In this document: positions 7,078 to 14,817 of the stretch, in pieces
Layout: each line of letters opens with the position of its first letter
Numbering within the stretch: the stretch's first letter is position 1
Assembly: GCA_039800165.1 (NCBI GenBank)
Contig: JBDLRH010000001.1
Location: forward strand, 1 to 23,262
Length of the DNA stretch: 23,262 nucleotides
Direction of reading: 5' to 3'
Source: JBDLRH01 sp039800165
GTDB lineage: Bacteria > Pseudomonadota > Gammaproteobacteria > Burkholderiales > Burkholderiaceae_C
Notes under the pieces: model-generated
Told to the model about the DNA's origin: nothing
The model's input: only the letters and a program-made list of their open reading frames with translations
The model's database searches: none
Position numbers and translations under genes: made by a program

Positions 7078-7391
7078 GCTGCGCCCCAAGTGCGCCGGAT
7101 GTAGTCCCCAACTTCTGTGTCGCGCCAGTCGGAGCAGTCTTGGCCGATCTTGAAGAGTGCGACGCCTTGGGCACGCCGCCACGGCCTTAGCCCTTCTTTT
7201 GGAGCCCTCCGGTGCAGCGTTGCGGCCATGAGCGCACAAAAGTACGTTTCGCCGCTCTGGTGGCCTCGGTCTGCGAACAGTACGCCGACGCAGGCATCGA
7301 AGTCGATCGCGGTTGCTTGGATTGGGCGGTTACCGCGGGTGCCACGACCCGTGGAATACTGGACAGGACCAAGAAATGTCTGCGTATGCAT
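7074..7391 (-). CDS. hypothetical protein, first gene of the primase operon (105 aa)
   Basis: The ATG at 7391 is selected for its AAAGG ribosome site seven bases upstream; longer starts at 7520 or 7454 have no such site. The product (MHTQTFLGPVQYSTGRGTRG ...) has three cysteines and several tryptophans, a mostly beta-like N-terminal half, and a C-terminal helix with SDWRDTEVGDYIRRTW. I recognise no family. Its stop forms an ATGA overlap with the following gene, so it is translated together with the primase and ATPase. Position at the head of the operon suggests a role in control or initiation of element replication; this is inference. Confidence 0.62.
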   Translation of the reverse strand: MHTQTFLGPVQYSTGRGTRGNRPIQATAIDFDACVGVLFADRGHQSGETYFCALMAATLHRRAPKEGLRPWRRAQGVALFKIGQDCSDWRDTEVGDYIRRTWGAA

Positions 7392-7408
7392 GAGCTGGCC
7401 TTTCGGGC

Positions 7409-7774
7409 ATGGCCAGAAGAGGCAGGCACGCGCAGGGTGCGTCAGCGCTTCCATCCGGCCGGATTGATACAGCGCCCGCGGAGCGGGCACGGAGTCATGC
7501 GATCGGAAGGAACCAGACAAAGCGGTCCGGCTCTACGGTCACCGCGCTGCCTGGAGAGGCCTTTGCCAGGATTGGGCTGGGTTGTCAGCCGCCCCGGGCT
7601 ACTGAGCACACTATCGCTGGGAGCATACTCTCCCGCGCTTCAGCACGGCTCGGGCTGTTCCGGCTGCCTGCTAGAGCTCGGGAAGACTACGTACAGCGAT
7701 ACACAAGTTTAGCGGACGGCTGGCAGCAATTCAAGGGTCAAGGTATCCCCCCTGGTATAGGCTTGTATTGGTAG
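7409..7774 (+). CDS. doubtful ORF in the gap between the primase operon and the integrase (121 aa)
   Basis: The 410-base stretch 7392-7801 has no well-supported gene. This plus-strand frame is the only candidate. Its C-terminal half (FRLPARAREDYVQRYTSLAD ... GIPPGIGLYW) has protein-like composition, but there is no ribosome site before the ATG at 7409 and I recognise no family. It would be divergent from the primase operon and convergent with the integrase, the usual place for a regulator or excisionase gene, yet no helix-turn-helix is evident. The stretch must also contain the primase operon promoter, for which I see no clear -10/-35 pair. Confidence 0.25.
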   Translation: MARRGRHAQGASALPSGRIDTAPAERARSHAIGRNQTKRSGSTVTALPGEAFARIGLGCQPPRATEHTIAGSILSRASARLGLFRLPARAREDYVQRYTSLADGWQQFKGQGIPPGIGLYW

Positions 7775-7801
7775 GCAAAGTCGTCCCAGATAATCCTTCC
7801 A

Positions 7802-8815
7802 TCAGCCCAGCTTCCGTGCCAAATCTTCTGCCCGCGGGTGGTAGTAGCGCTGAAGCATCCGCAAATCGCGGTGACCCGTAACAGCTGCCAGCTCGATCAC
7901 GTTGGGCAGCAGCGCTGACATCCTGGTCGTCGCCGTGTGCCGGAGATCGTGGAAATGTAAGTCGCGGATGTTGGCGCGTTCGCAGGCACGCTCAAATGCC
8001 TTCCGTAGGGCCATCGCTGTGGTCGGAAACACCCTCCCCGGCCGCGCTGAAGAAGCCAGTGTCCCCAACAGGGCCACGGCCTCTGATGACAGCGGGACTG
8101 ACCGGGCGTCACCATTTTTGGTCATCGGTAGCACGGCAACGCGCCGCATGAGGTCGACGTGCTGCCACTCCAGAGCCAGTAGCTCCCCCCTGCGCATCGC
8201 AGTCAACAGCGCCAGCCTGACCAATGGTTTGATCCACGGGTTACGCGTCGCCTGGGTGAAGCGGCCGCCGATATCCCTGGGCGTGTCGTCAAGCGCATTC
8301 ATCAGCCTTGCCTCTTCTTCGAGGTCTAGCAGGCGACTGCGCGGACGTCCCTTGGGGGGACGTCGAACATCGCGCACAGGGTTCGGGATTGCTAGCCCCC
8401 ATTCCCGGCGGGCGTGGTTAAGCACCGCCGACAAGTCATCGAGATCGCGGTTGACGGTGGTGGCGGATACCTCCTGTAGGCGCGTGTCGCGGTAGCGAGC
8501 CACACACTGGGCTGTCAGATTGGCTACTGAGCGTTGCGCGATCGGTCGATGTTGCATGGCGCGCAGCCGAATCACCTCCATGCCCCCACCGCGCTTCGTC
8601 GGCGCCACCTCGGACGCGTACCGCTCAAGCAACTCACCCACGGACAGGTTGCATGGGCTGGCTAGAACAACCCCACCAAGGTCCAGCTGGCGCTCGACAG
8701 CGCGCGCCCAACGTTCGGCGTCCGCCCGCGTGCTGAAAGTCTTGGCCTGTTCTGGTTGGCCGCCGCGCTGAACACGCGCCTGATACCGGTTGCCGCGCTT
8801 TCTGATCGTTCCCAT
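7802..8815 (-). CDS. tyrosine recombinase / phage-type integrase (337 aa)
   Basis: The ATG at 8815 follows a GAGG ribosome site and begins MGTIRKRGNRYQARVQRGG, the usual N-terminal arm-binding beta domain. A SAM-like core-binding domain spans about residues 55-145. The catalytic domain (about 160-337) has the complete set: R208 and E211 in TAMRRGEL, K233 in the beta-hairpin, H289 and R292 in HDLRH, H315 in TGHRD, and the nucleophile Y324 in QRYYH. It should catalyse integration and excision of the element by recombination at a tRNA site; the tRNA-Pro 3' part starts under 100 bases upstream of its start codon. It is transcribed toward the island. All key residues are present, so it is probably active. 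Confidence 0.95.
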   Translation of the reverse strand: MGTIRKRGNRYQARVQRGGQPEQAKTFSTRADAERWARAVERQLDLGGVVLASPCNLSVGELLERYASEVAPTKRGGGMEVIRLRAMQHRPIAQRSVANLTAQCVARYRDTRLQEVSATTVNRDLDDLSAVLNHARREWGLAIPNPVRDVRRPPKGRPRSRLLDLEEEARLMNALDDTPRDIGGRFTQATRNPWIKPLVRLALLTAMRRGELLALEWQHVDLMRRVAVLPMTKNGDARSVPLSSEAVALLGTLASSARPGRVFPTTAMALRKAFERACERANIRDLHFHDLRHTATTRMSALLPNVIELAAVTGHRDLRMLQRYYHPRAEDLARKLG

Positions 8816-8895
8816 TGCTACCTCGAAGGGCAATGACAGGACAAAGCTGATGCATCGGCGAGCAGAGCGTCAAAAACTCCAACGCTGACAAGGGC

Positions 8896-8972
8896 TTGGC
8901 GCGAAGCGCTCCTGGTAGAGCGCTACGTTCGGGACGTAGAGGCCGGAGGTTCGAATCCTCTCACCCCGACCA
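8896..8972 (+). tRNA. tRNA-Pro(CGG), 3' two-thirds normal, 5' end divergent (probable remnant)
   Basis: A proline tRNA is recognisable. Anticodon stem CTACG (8923-8927), loop TTCGGGA with anticodon CGG at 8930-8932, stem CGTAG (8935-8939), T arm GGAGG-TTCGAAT-CCTCT (8945-8961), acceptor 3' strand CACCCCG (8962-8968), discriminator A and encoded CCA (8970-8972). A functional molecule needs CGGGGTG as its 5' acceptor strand. The bases where this should lie (roughly 8890-8905, depending on D-arm alignment) cannot pair with CACCCCG, and the D loop is only six bases if GCTC/GAGC is taken as the stem. Everything from 8911 rightward fits a normal tRNA; everything before does not. Automated programs may still call a full tRNA here. 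Confidence 0.68.
8911..8972 (+). other. probable attachment-site half (attR-like) in tRNA-Pro
   Basis: Integrated elements with tyrosine recombinases commonly recombine inside a tRNA gene. They restore the tRNA at one end and leave its displaced 3' fragment at the other. Here a tRNA-Pro 3' fragment of about 62 bases adjoins an integrase gene, and the conserved chromosomal genes begin just beyond it, as expected for the displaced fragment. The intact copy should lie at the other end of the element; no second copy of the 3' tRNA sequence is seen between 1 and 8890, so that end is probably left of the window. The exact crossover core cannot be fixed from one end. Confidence 0.55.
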
Positions 8973-9180
8973 GTCCCCTTCTTCCTCCCCCCTTCTTTTC
9001 CAACGACCGCGCCGCGCGCCCCGGGTTTTCGGGATCGGCTTGCGTCCGTCCCGCTGCGTGTCTCGCGGGTGCCGCATCCAGGGCCACCCGGGGCCGTACA
9101 ACCGTTTACTTCCGGACACGAATCGACGATCATGGGATGATCCGGGGCGCAGCGCATCCTGCCGCGCCCACTCATTTTTC

Positions 9181-10917
9181 ATGGCCGCCATCGATACCGC
9201 CACCCTGAACGCCCCCCTGGCCCTGCCAGGCATCGGCCGCGCTTTGGTCAGTGCCGGCAAATTGCCACCGGGCCGGGCCGAAGAGCTGTACCGCAAGGCA
9301 CTCGCCGACAAGACCAGCTTCGTTTCCGAGTTGACGGCATCCGGCGCCGTGTCGCCGATCGACCTGGCCTATGTGATGTCGGCCTCGTTCAGCGCCCCGC
9401 TGCTGGACCTGGATGCGGTGGACCTCAAGCGGCTGCCGCGTGAACTGGTCGACATGAAGACCTGCACCCAGTACCGGGTGCTGCCGCTGAGCAAGCGTGG
9501 CAACCGCATCATGGTGGCCACCGCCGACCCCACCGACAAGCAGGCGGCCGAGAAGATCCAGTTTTCCACCCAGCTCAATGTGGACTGGATCGTTGTCGAG
9601 CACGACAAGCTCATGCGGGCGCTCGAGACCGCGGGCACGTCCACTGCCGAGGCCATGCAGGGGCTGCTGGGCGCCGAATTCGAATTCGACGAGAACGCGC
9701 TGGCCGCCGACAACAGCGACGAGCAGGTGGGCGCCAACGCATCGGAGGTCGATGACGCTCCGGTCGTCAAGTTCCTGCACAAGATGCTGCTTGATGCCAT
9801 CAGCATGGGCGCGTCGGACCTGCACTTCGAGCCCTACGAACAGCAGTACCGGGTGCGCTTTCGCATCGACGGCGAGCTGCGCGAGATCGCCAGCCCGCCG
9901 GTGGCCATCAAGGACAAGCTGGCCTCGCGCATCAAGGTGATCTCCAAGCTCGACATCGCCGAAAAGCGCGTGCCGCAGGACGGCCGCATGAAGCTCAAGA
10001 TCGGCCCGGAGCGGGTGATCGACTTCCGCGTCAGCACGCTGCCCACGCTGTTTGGCGAGAAGATCGTGATCCGTATCCTCGATTCCAGCAGCGCGCGGCT
10101 GGGCATCGATGCGCTGGGCTACGAGCCGGAAGAAAAGGAACGCCTGCTCAAGGCGATCCAGCGCCCCTACGGCATGATCCTGGTGACCGGGCCCACCGGC
10201 TCGGGCAAGACGGTGTCGCTGTACACCTGCCTGAACCTGCTGAACAAGCCGGGCGTGAACATCTCCACCGCGGAAGACCCGTCGGAGATCAACATGCCGG
10301 GCATCAACCAGGTGAACGTCAACGACAAGGCGGGCCTGACCTTTGCCGCAGCGCTGCGCTCGTTCCTGCGGCAGGACCCGGACATCATCATGGTCGGCGA
10401 GATCCGCGACCTGGAGACCGCCGATATCGCGATCAAGGCCGCGCAGACCGGCCACCTGGTGATGTCCACGGTGCACACCAACGATGCGCCCAGCACCCTC
10501 ACGCGACTGCGCAACATGGGCGTGGCGCCGTTCAACGTCGCCTCCAGCGTCATCCTGATCACCGCGCAGCGACTGGCACGCCGGCTGTGCAGCGTGTGCA
10601 AGACCGAAGCCGACCTGCCGCGCGAAGCGCTGCTGGAGGCGGGCTTCGCCGAGGCCGAACTCGACGGCAGCTGGACACCCTACCGGCCGGTGGGCTGCAA
10701 CGCCTGCAACGGCGGCTACCGCGGCCGCGTCGGCATCTACGAAGTGATGCCGATCAGCGAAGAGATCCAGCGCATCATCCTGCGCGAAGGCAGCGTGCTC
10801 GACATCGAAACCCAGGCACGCCGCGAGGGCGTGCGTTCGCTGCGCCAGTCGGGCCTGATCAAGGTGAAGCAAGGCCTGACCTCGCTGGAGGAAGTGCAAG
10901 CCGTCACCAACGAATGA
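9181..10917 (+). CDS. pilB: type IV pilus assembly ATPase PilB (578 aa)
   Basis: PilB is the cytoplasmic hexameric motor that powers pilin polymerisation at the inner membrane. An N-terminal T2SSE-N domain (about 20-160) is followed by the ATPase core: Walker A GPTGSGKT at 337-344, the Asp box and Walker B around DIIMVGEIRD (401-410), and the His box near MSTVHTNDA. The family's zinc site is formed by C470, C473, C506 and C509 (CSVCK ... CNACNGGYRGR). Length is normal for PilB. The frame is open far upstream through the tRNA fragment, but MAAIDTATL at 9181 is the start that fits homologues, although its ribosome site is weak. pilC and pilD follow on the same strand. Confidence 0.97.
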   Translation: MAAIDTATLNAPLALPGIGRALVSAGKLPPGRAEELYRKALADKTSFVSELTASGAVSPIDLAYVMSASFSAPLLDLDAVDLKRLPRELVDMKTCTQYRVLPLSKRGNRIMVATADPTDKQAAEKIQFSTQLNVDWIVVEHDKLMRALETAGTSTAEAMQGLLGAEFEFDENALAADNSDEQVGANASEVDDAPVVKFLHKMLLDAISMGASDLHFEPYEQQYRVRFRIDGELREIASPPVAIKDKLASRIKVISKLDIAEKRVPQDGRMKLKIGPERVIDFRVSTLPTLFGEKIVIRILDSSSARLGIDALGYEPEEKERLLKAIQRPYGMILVTGPTGSGKTVSLYTCLNLLNKPGVNISTAEDPSEINMPGINQVNVNDKAGLTFAAALRSFLRQDPDIIMVGEIRDLETADIAIKAAQTGHLVMSTVHTNDAPSTLTRLRNMGVAPFNVASSVILITAQRLARRLCSVCKTEADLPREALLEAGFAEAELDGSWTPYRPVGCNACNGGYRGRVGIYEVMPISEEIQRIILREGSVLDIETQARREGVRSLRQSGLIKVKQGLTSLEEVQAVTNE

Positions 10918-10970
10918 GCAGCCTGCCGATCGCCTGAGCCACCCTACCGCCTGTCACACCCGACCCGACC

Positions 10971-12185
10971 ATGGCCACACGCGCTCCCAAAGTCACCGAA
11001 TACCTGTTCCAGTGGGAAGGCCGAGACCGCAACGGCAAGCCGGTTTCGGGGGAACTGCGCGCCTCGGGCGACGGGCAGGCCAGCTCGCAGCTGCGCCGCA
11101 TGGGCATCTCGCCCACGCGCATGCGCAAGCGCAAGATGCGCGGCGGCAAGGCGATCAAGCCCAAGGACGTGGCGCTGTTCACCCGTCAGCTGGCCACGAT
11201 GATGAAGGCCGGCGTGCCGCTGCTGCAGGCCTTTGACATCGTCGGGCGCGGCAACCCCAACCCGCGCCTGAACAAGCTGCTCAACGACATCCGCACCGAT
11301 GTGGAAACGGGTACATCGCTGTCGGCTTCGTTCCGCAAGCATCCGATCTACTTCGACTCGCTGTACTGCAACCTGGTCGAAGCCGGCGAGGCGGCCGGTA
11401 TCCTGGACACGCTGCTCGACCGCCTGGCCACCTACATGGAGAAGATCGAGGGCATCAAGTCGAAGATCAAGTCGGCGCTGATGTACCCGATCGCGGTGAT
11501 CGTGGTGGCCTTCATCGTGGTGTCGGTGATCATGCTGTTCGTCATCCCGGCGTTCAAGCAGGTGTTCTCGTCCTTCGGCGCCGACCTGCCGCTGCCCACG
11601 CTGTTCGTGATCGGCCTGAGCGAGATCTTCGTCAAGTACTGGTGGCTGATCTTCGGCTCCATCGGCGGTGGCCTGTGGTTCTTCTTCTACACGTGGAAGC
11701 GCAGCAAGACGCTGCAGGAGACCATGGACCGCGTGATGCTGCGCCTGCCGGTGTTCGGCGAGCTGGTCTACAAGTCGGTGGTGGCGCGCTGGACGCGCAC
11801 GCTGTCGACCATGTTCGCCGCGGGCGTGCCGCTGGTCGAAGCGCTGGACTCGGTGGGCGGCGCCTCGGGCAACGTGGTGTTCCTCAACGCCACCCGCAAG
11901 ATCCAGCAGGACGTGGCCACCGGCACCAGCCTCACGAACTCGATGACCGCCACCAAGCTGTTTCCGGTGATGGTGCTGCAGATGACGGCCATCGGCGAAG
12001 AGTCCGGTGCGCTGGACCACCTGCTGGGCAAGGCGGCCGACTTCTACGAGCAGGAGGTCGATGACATGGTGGCGGGCCTGTCGAGCCTGCTCGAGCCGAT
12101 CATCATCGTCTTCCTGGGGGGCCTGATCGGCGGCATCGTGGTCTCGATGTACCTGCCGATCTTCAAGCTCGGCGCCGTCGTCTGA
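10971..12185 (+). CDS. pilC: type IV pilus inner-membrane platform protein PilC (404 aa)
   Basis: PilC is the polytopic platform that connects the PilB motor to the growing pilus. Two T2SSF repeats are seen: the first around TRQLATMMKAGVPLLQAFDI, the second around TRTLSTMFAAGVPLVEALDS. Membrane helices lie near residues 175-200 (IAVIVVAFIVVSVIMLFVI), 223-243 (WWLIFGSIGGGLWFFFY) and 375-398 (IIIVFLGGLIGGIVVSMYL). Start at ATG 10971, 53 bases after pilB. The stop and the next start share bases (TGATG at 12183-12187), so pilD is translationally coupled. Length and order are standard. Confidence 0.97.
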   Translation: MATRAPKVTEYLFQWEGRDRNGKPVSGELRASGDGQASSQLRRMGISPTRMRKRKMRGGKAIKPKDVALFTRQLATMMKAGVPLLQAFDIVGRGNPNPRLNKLLNDIRTDVETGTSLSASFRKHPIYFDSLYCNLVEAGEAAGILDTLLDRLATYMEKIEGIKSKIKSALMYPIAVIVVAFIVVSVIMLFVIPAFKQVFSSFGADLPLPTLFVIGLSEIFVKYWWLIFGSIGGGLWFFFYTWKRSKTLQETMDRVMLRLPVFGELVYKSVVARWTRTLSTMFAAGVPLVEALDSVGGASGNVVFLNATRKIQQDVATGTSLTNSMTATKLFPVMVLQMTAIGEESGALDHLLGKAADFYEQEVDDMVAGLSSLLEPIIIVFLGGLIGGIVVSMYLPIFKLGAVV

Positions 12186-13090
12186 TGCTGCCCCCGGGCT
12201 GGGACGCCGCGCTGCTGGCCGGCGTGCTGGGGCTGCTGATCGGCAGCTTCCTCAATGTTGTCATCCACCGGCTGCCGCGCATGCTCGAGCGGCGCTGGGC
12301 GGCCGATTGCGCCGAACTGCTGGGCCACGCAAGCGAAAGCGGCCACGCCAACCCCGCCGCAACACCCGCCACACCGTCCGCCGGCACCGCAGCGGCTGCA
12401 GCAGAAGAGCCCTTCAACCTGATGCGGCCGCGCTCGCGCTGCCCGCACTGCGGCCACACCATCGCCTGGCACGAGAACATTCCGGTGCTGAGCTATCTGC
12501 GCCTGCGTGGCCGCTGCTCGGCCTGCGCGGCGCCCATCGGCTGGCGCTACCCGGCGGTGGAGTTGCTGACCGGCGCGCTGTTTGCCGCCTGCGCACTGCG
12601 CTGGGGCCTGGGCGCCCAAGGCGCGTTGTGGGCCGGCTTTGGTGCCGCGCTGATTGCGCTGGCCGCCATCGACTGGGACACCACGCTGCTGCCCGACGAC
12701 ATCACCCTGCCGCTGCTGTGGGCCGGCCTGCTGGCCACCGCGGTGGGGCTCAATGCGATCACGCTGTCCGATGCGGTGTGGGGTGCCGCGGTGGGTTATC
12801 TGTCGCTGTGGAGCGTGTTCTGGGGCTTCAAGCTGCTGACCGGCAAGGACGGCATGGGCTACGGCGACTTCAAGCTGTTTGCCGCGATCGGCGCGTGGAT
12901 GGGCTGGCAGGCGCTGATCCCGGTGCTGCTGATGGCCTCGGTGGTCGGCGCGGTGATCGGCATCGCGCTCAAAGTGCGTGGCGGCCTGCGCGAAGGCGGG
13001 GTGATGCCCTTTGGCCCCTTTCTCGCGCTGGGCGGCCTGACCGCGATGGCCGTCGGCCCGCAGCGCGTGCTGTCGATGATGGGTATCTGA
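12185..13090 (+). CDS. pilD: type IV prepilin peptidase / N-methyltransferase PilD (301 aa)
   Basis: PilD cleaves the leader of prepilins after a glycine and methylates the new N-terminus, in the inner membrane. Seen are the GSFLNVVIHRLP start motif, two CxxC pairs (CPHCGH and CSACAA) of the zinc-like cytoplasmic domain, and both aspartate motifs: AIDWDTTLLPDD, and GMGYGDFKL with the catalytic GxGD-type aspartate. About eight hydrophobic helices follow the cysteine domain. Between the first motif and the CxxC part there is an alanine/proline-rich insertion (about residues 45-75, HASESGHANPAATPATPSAG and an Ala run), which lengthens the protein slightly. It overlaps pilC by one base and is followed after four bases by coaE. 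Confidence 0.96.
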   Translation: MLPPGWDAALLAGVLGLLIGSFLNVVIHRLPRMLERRWAADCAELLGHASESGHANPAATPATPSAGTAAAAAEEPFNLMRPRSRCPHCGHTIAWHENIPVLSYLRLRGRCSACAAPIGWRYPAVELLTGALFAACALRWGLGAQGALWAGFGAALIALAAIDWDTTLLPDDITLPLLWAGLLATAVGLNAITLSDAVWGAAVGYLSLWSVFWGFKLLTGKDGMGYGDFKLFAAIGAWMGWQALIPVLLMASVVGAVIGIALKVRGGLREGGVMPFGPFLALGGLTAMAVGPQRVLSMMGI

Positions 13091-13094
13091 CGCC

Positions 13095-13733
13095 ATGCAG
13101 CCTGCAAGCGGCGTGTTGCGGCTTGGCCTGACCGGCGGCATCGGCAGCGGCAAGAGCACGGTGGCGCAGATGCTGGTGGGCCTGGGCGCGGCGCTGGTCG
13201 ACGCCGACGCCTGCTCGCGCGCGGCCACTGCCAGCGGCGGCGCCGCGATCGAGCCGATTCGCGCTGCGTTTGGCGATGACTACATTGGCGCCGACGGCGC
13301 GCTGGCGCGCGAGCGCATGCGCGAGCTCGTCTTTCGCGACCCGCAGGCCAAGCAACGGCTCGAGGCCATCGTGCACCCGCTGGTGGGCCGTGCCATCGAT
13401 GCACAGGCGCGCGCAGCTGTGGCCGGCGGGCACCGCGTCATCGTGTTTGACGTGCCGCTGCTGGTGGAGTCGGGTCGCTGGCGCCAGCAGGTCGACCGCG
13501 TGCTGGTGATCGACTGCAGCCCCGAGACGCAAATCGCGCGGGTGATGGCGCGCAGCGCTCTGGAGCGCACGGCCGTGCAGGCCATCGTGGCGGCGCAGGC
13601 CACGCGCGCGCAGCGACTGGCTGCGGCCGATGCGGTGATCTGCAACGACACCCTGTCGATGCAGGCGCTGCGCGACGAGGTGTCTGCGCTGTGGACGCTG
13701 CTCGGCTGCATGCTCGCGCGGCCAGCCCCTTAG
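13095..13733 (+). CDS. coaE: dephospho-CoA kinase (212 aa)
   Basis: CoaE phosphorylates the 3'-hydroxyl of dephospho-CoA, the last step of coenzyme A synthesis. P-loop GGIGSGKST lies at residues 14-22. The substrate Asp is in LVDADACSR, the lid and core motif FDVPLLVESGRW is present, and near the C-terminus AQATRAQRLAAADAVICND is the usual family ending. Length is typical. It starts four bases after the pilD stop, so it is part of the pil transcript, an arrangement common in beta- and gammaproteobacteria. A short GC hairpin around the stop (GCCCC-TTAGC-GGGGC) has no T run and is not a convincing terminator. Confidence 0.96.
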   Translation: MQPASGVLRLGLTGGIGSGKSTVAQMLVGLGAALVDADACSRAATASGGAAIEPIRAAFGDDYIGADGALARERMRELVFRDPQAKQRLEAIVHPLVGRAIDAQARAAVAGGHRVIVFDVPLLVESGRWRQQVDRVLVIDCSPETQIARVMARSALERTAVQAIVAAQATRAQRLAAADAVICNDTLSMQALRDEVSALWTLLGCMLARPAP

Positions 13734-13781
13734 CGGGGCCGGCAAGGCCGCTATGATCGCGCGAACCCTGGCTGCCGCGCG

Positions 13782-14534
13782 ATGCTCTACGAGTACCCGT
13801 TCAACGAACACGTCCGCACCTGCCTGCGTCTGGAGCACCTGTTTCGCCGCCTTGGCCGGCTGGTCGGGCGCGACGACGCGGTCGACCACCATTACGCGCT
13901 GGCCACCATCTTCGAGGTCATCGAAGTCGCTGCGCGCGCCGACCTCAAGTCCGAGCTGCTGAAGGACCTGGAGCGCCACAAGCAGCTCTACGCCAGCTAC
14001 CGCGGCAACCCGGCCATCGCCGAAGCGGTACTTGACAAGGTGATTGGCCAGATGGACGCCTGCTATCAGTCGCTGCAGTCGCAGGCCGGCAAGCCGGGGC
14101 AGTCGCTGGCCGACATCGAGTGGCTGCACAGCCTGCGCACCCGCATCGCGATTCCTGGTGGCACCTGCGAATTCGATGCACCGGTCTACCACGCATGGCA
14201 GCACCGCGATGCCGCCGCGCGCCGGCGCGATTTGACCCAGTGGGCGGCCACGCTCGGGCCGCTGGCCGAGTCGGTGTATGCGCTGCTCAAGCTGATGCGC
14301 GACTCGGGTGCGCCGCAAAAGGTGCTGGCCGCCGGCGGCAAGTTCCAGCAGTCGCTGCCGGCTGCGCGCACTTTCCAGCTTGCGCGGCTGGTCATCGATC
14401 CGTCGTGGGGGCTGGTGCCCGAGATCAGCGGCAACCGGATGATGATTTCGGTGCGCATGATGCGGCTCGACGATGCGGGCAAGCTGCAATCCGACAGCGG
14501 CGACACACCCTTCGAACTGGCGCTGTGCGCCTGA
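13782..14534 (+). CDS. zapD: cell division protein ZapD (250 aa)
   Basis: ZapD (DUF1342, formerly YacF) binds and bundles FtsZ filaments at the division ring. The start MLYEYPFNEHVRTCLRLEHL is the diagnostic N-terminus of the family; the first part is helical and the second a beta domain (RMMISVRMMRLDD near the end). Length is normal. It lies 48 bases downstream of coaE. A TATGAT hexamer at 13752-13757, 25 bases before the ATG, could act as a -10 box of an internal promoter, but no good -35 is seen. yacG follows, as in many proteobacteria (coaE-zapD-yacG). Confidence 0.95.
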   Translation: MLYEYPFNEHVRTCLRLEHLFRRLGRLVGRDDAVDHHYALATIFEVIEVAARADLKSELLKDLERHKQLYASYRGNPAIAEAVLDKVIGQMDACYQSLQSQAGKPGQSLADIEWLHSLRTRIAIPGGTCEFDAPVYHAWQHRDAAARRRDLTQWAATLGPLAESVYALLKLMRDSGAPQKVLAAGGKFQQSLPAARTFQLARLVIDPSWGLVPEISGNRMMISVRMMRLDDAGKLQSDSGDTPFELALCA

Positions 14535-14551
14535 CTTGCCGGCGGGGGTCC

Positions 14552-14806
14552 ATGGCCAGCGGGTCATCATCGAAGCCGAACGCATCACGCGGCGATGCGG
14601 CGGCTGCAACGGCCACGGCGCGCATCGTTCGCTGCCCGGCCTGCGGCGGCGACTCGGTCTATGCGCCGTCGAACACCTACCGGCCGTTTTGCAGCGCGCG
14701 CTGCAAGGGCATCGACCTCGGCGCCTGGGCCAGCGAGCAGTTCCGCATGCCCGCTGCAGCACCGCCCGATGACGCGGCGCCAGGCGACACGCACCCACGG
14801 GACTGA
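14552..14806 (+). CDS. yacG: DNA gyrase inhibitor YacG (84 aa)
   Basis: YacG is a small zinc protein that binds GyrB and blocks DNA binding by gyrase. The zinc site is formed by CPACG and, further on, FCSARCKGIDLGAWASE, which together give the C-x2-C-x(15-16)-C-x3-C pattern and the family's conserved RCKxIDLGxWA block. The ATG at 14552 follows a G-rich segment (GGCGGGGG) and gives a low-complexity Ser/Ala-rich leader of about 30 residues before the zinc domain, longer than in the E. coli protein. It is the last gene of the plus-strand series and ends seven bases from the convergent mutT gene. Confidence 0.94.
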   Translation: MASGSSSKPNASRGDAAAATATARIVRCPACGGDSVYAPSNTYRPFCSARCKGIDLGAWASEQFRMPAAAPPDDAAPGDTHPRD

Positions 14807-14817
14807 GCCCGGCTCAG
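14803..14817. terminator. palindrome spanning both stop codons of convergent yacG and mutT
   Basis: CTGAGCC-C-GGCTCAG is a perfect inverted repeat with a one-base centre, and each arm contains the TGA stop of one of the two converging genes. With five pairs and a five-base loop it could form a small hairpin in both transcripts. There is no T run, so any terminator role is doubtful. Confidence 0.2.

Noticed and set aside
8870..9175. Minus-strand frame containing GERIRTSGLYVPNVALYQ
   Set aside because: This is the familiar antisense translation of tRNA-Pro, not a protein gene.
8896..9180. N-terminal extension of pilB from 8896
   Set aside because: It would translate the tRNA fragment; the conserved PilB protein begins at 9181.
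9172..10899. 575-codon minus-strand frame over pilB, and similar long antisense frames over pilC-icmF
   Set aside because: Shadow frames of strongly biased GC-rich genes; no ribosome site and no family features.
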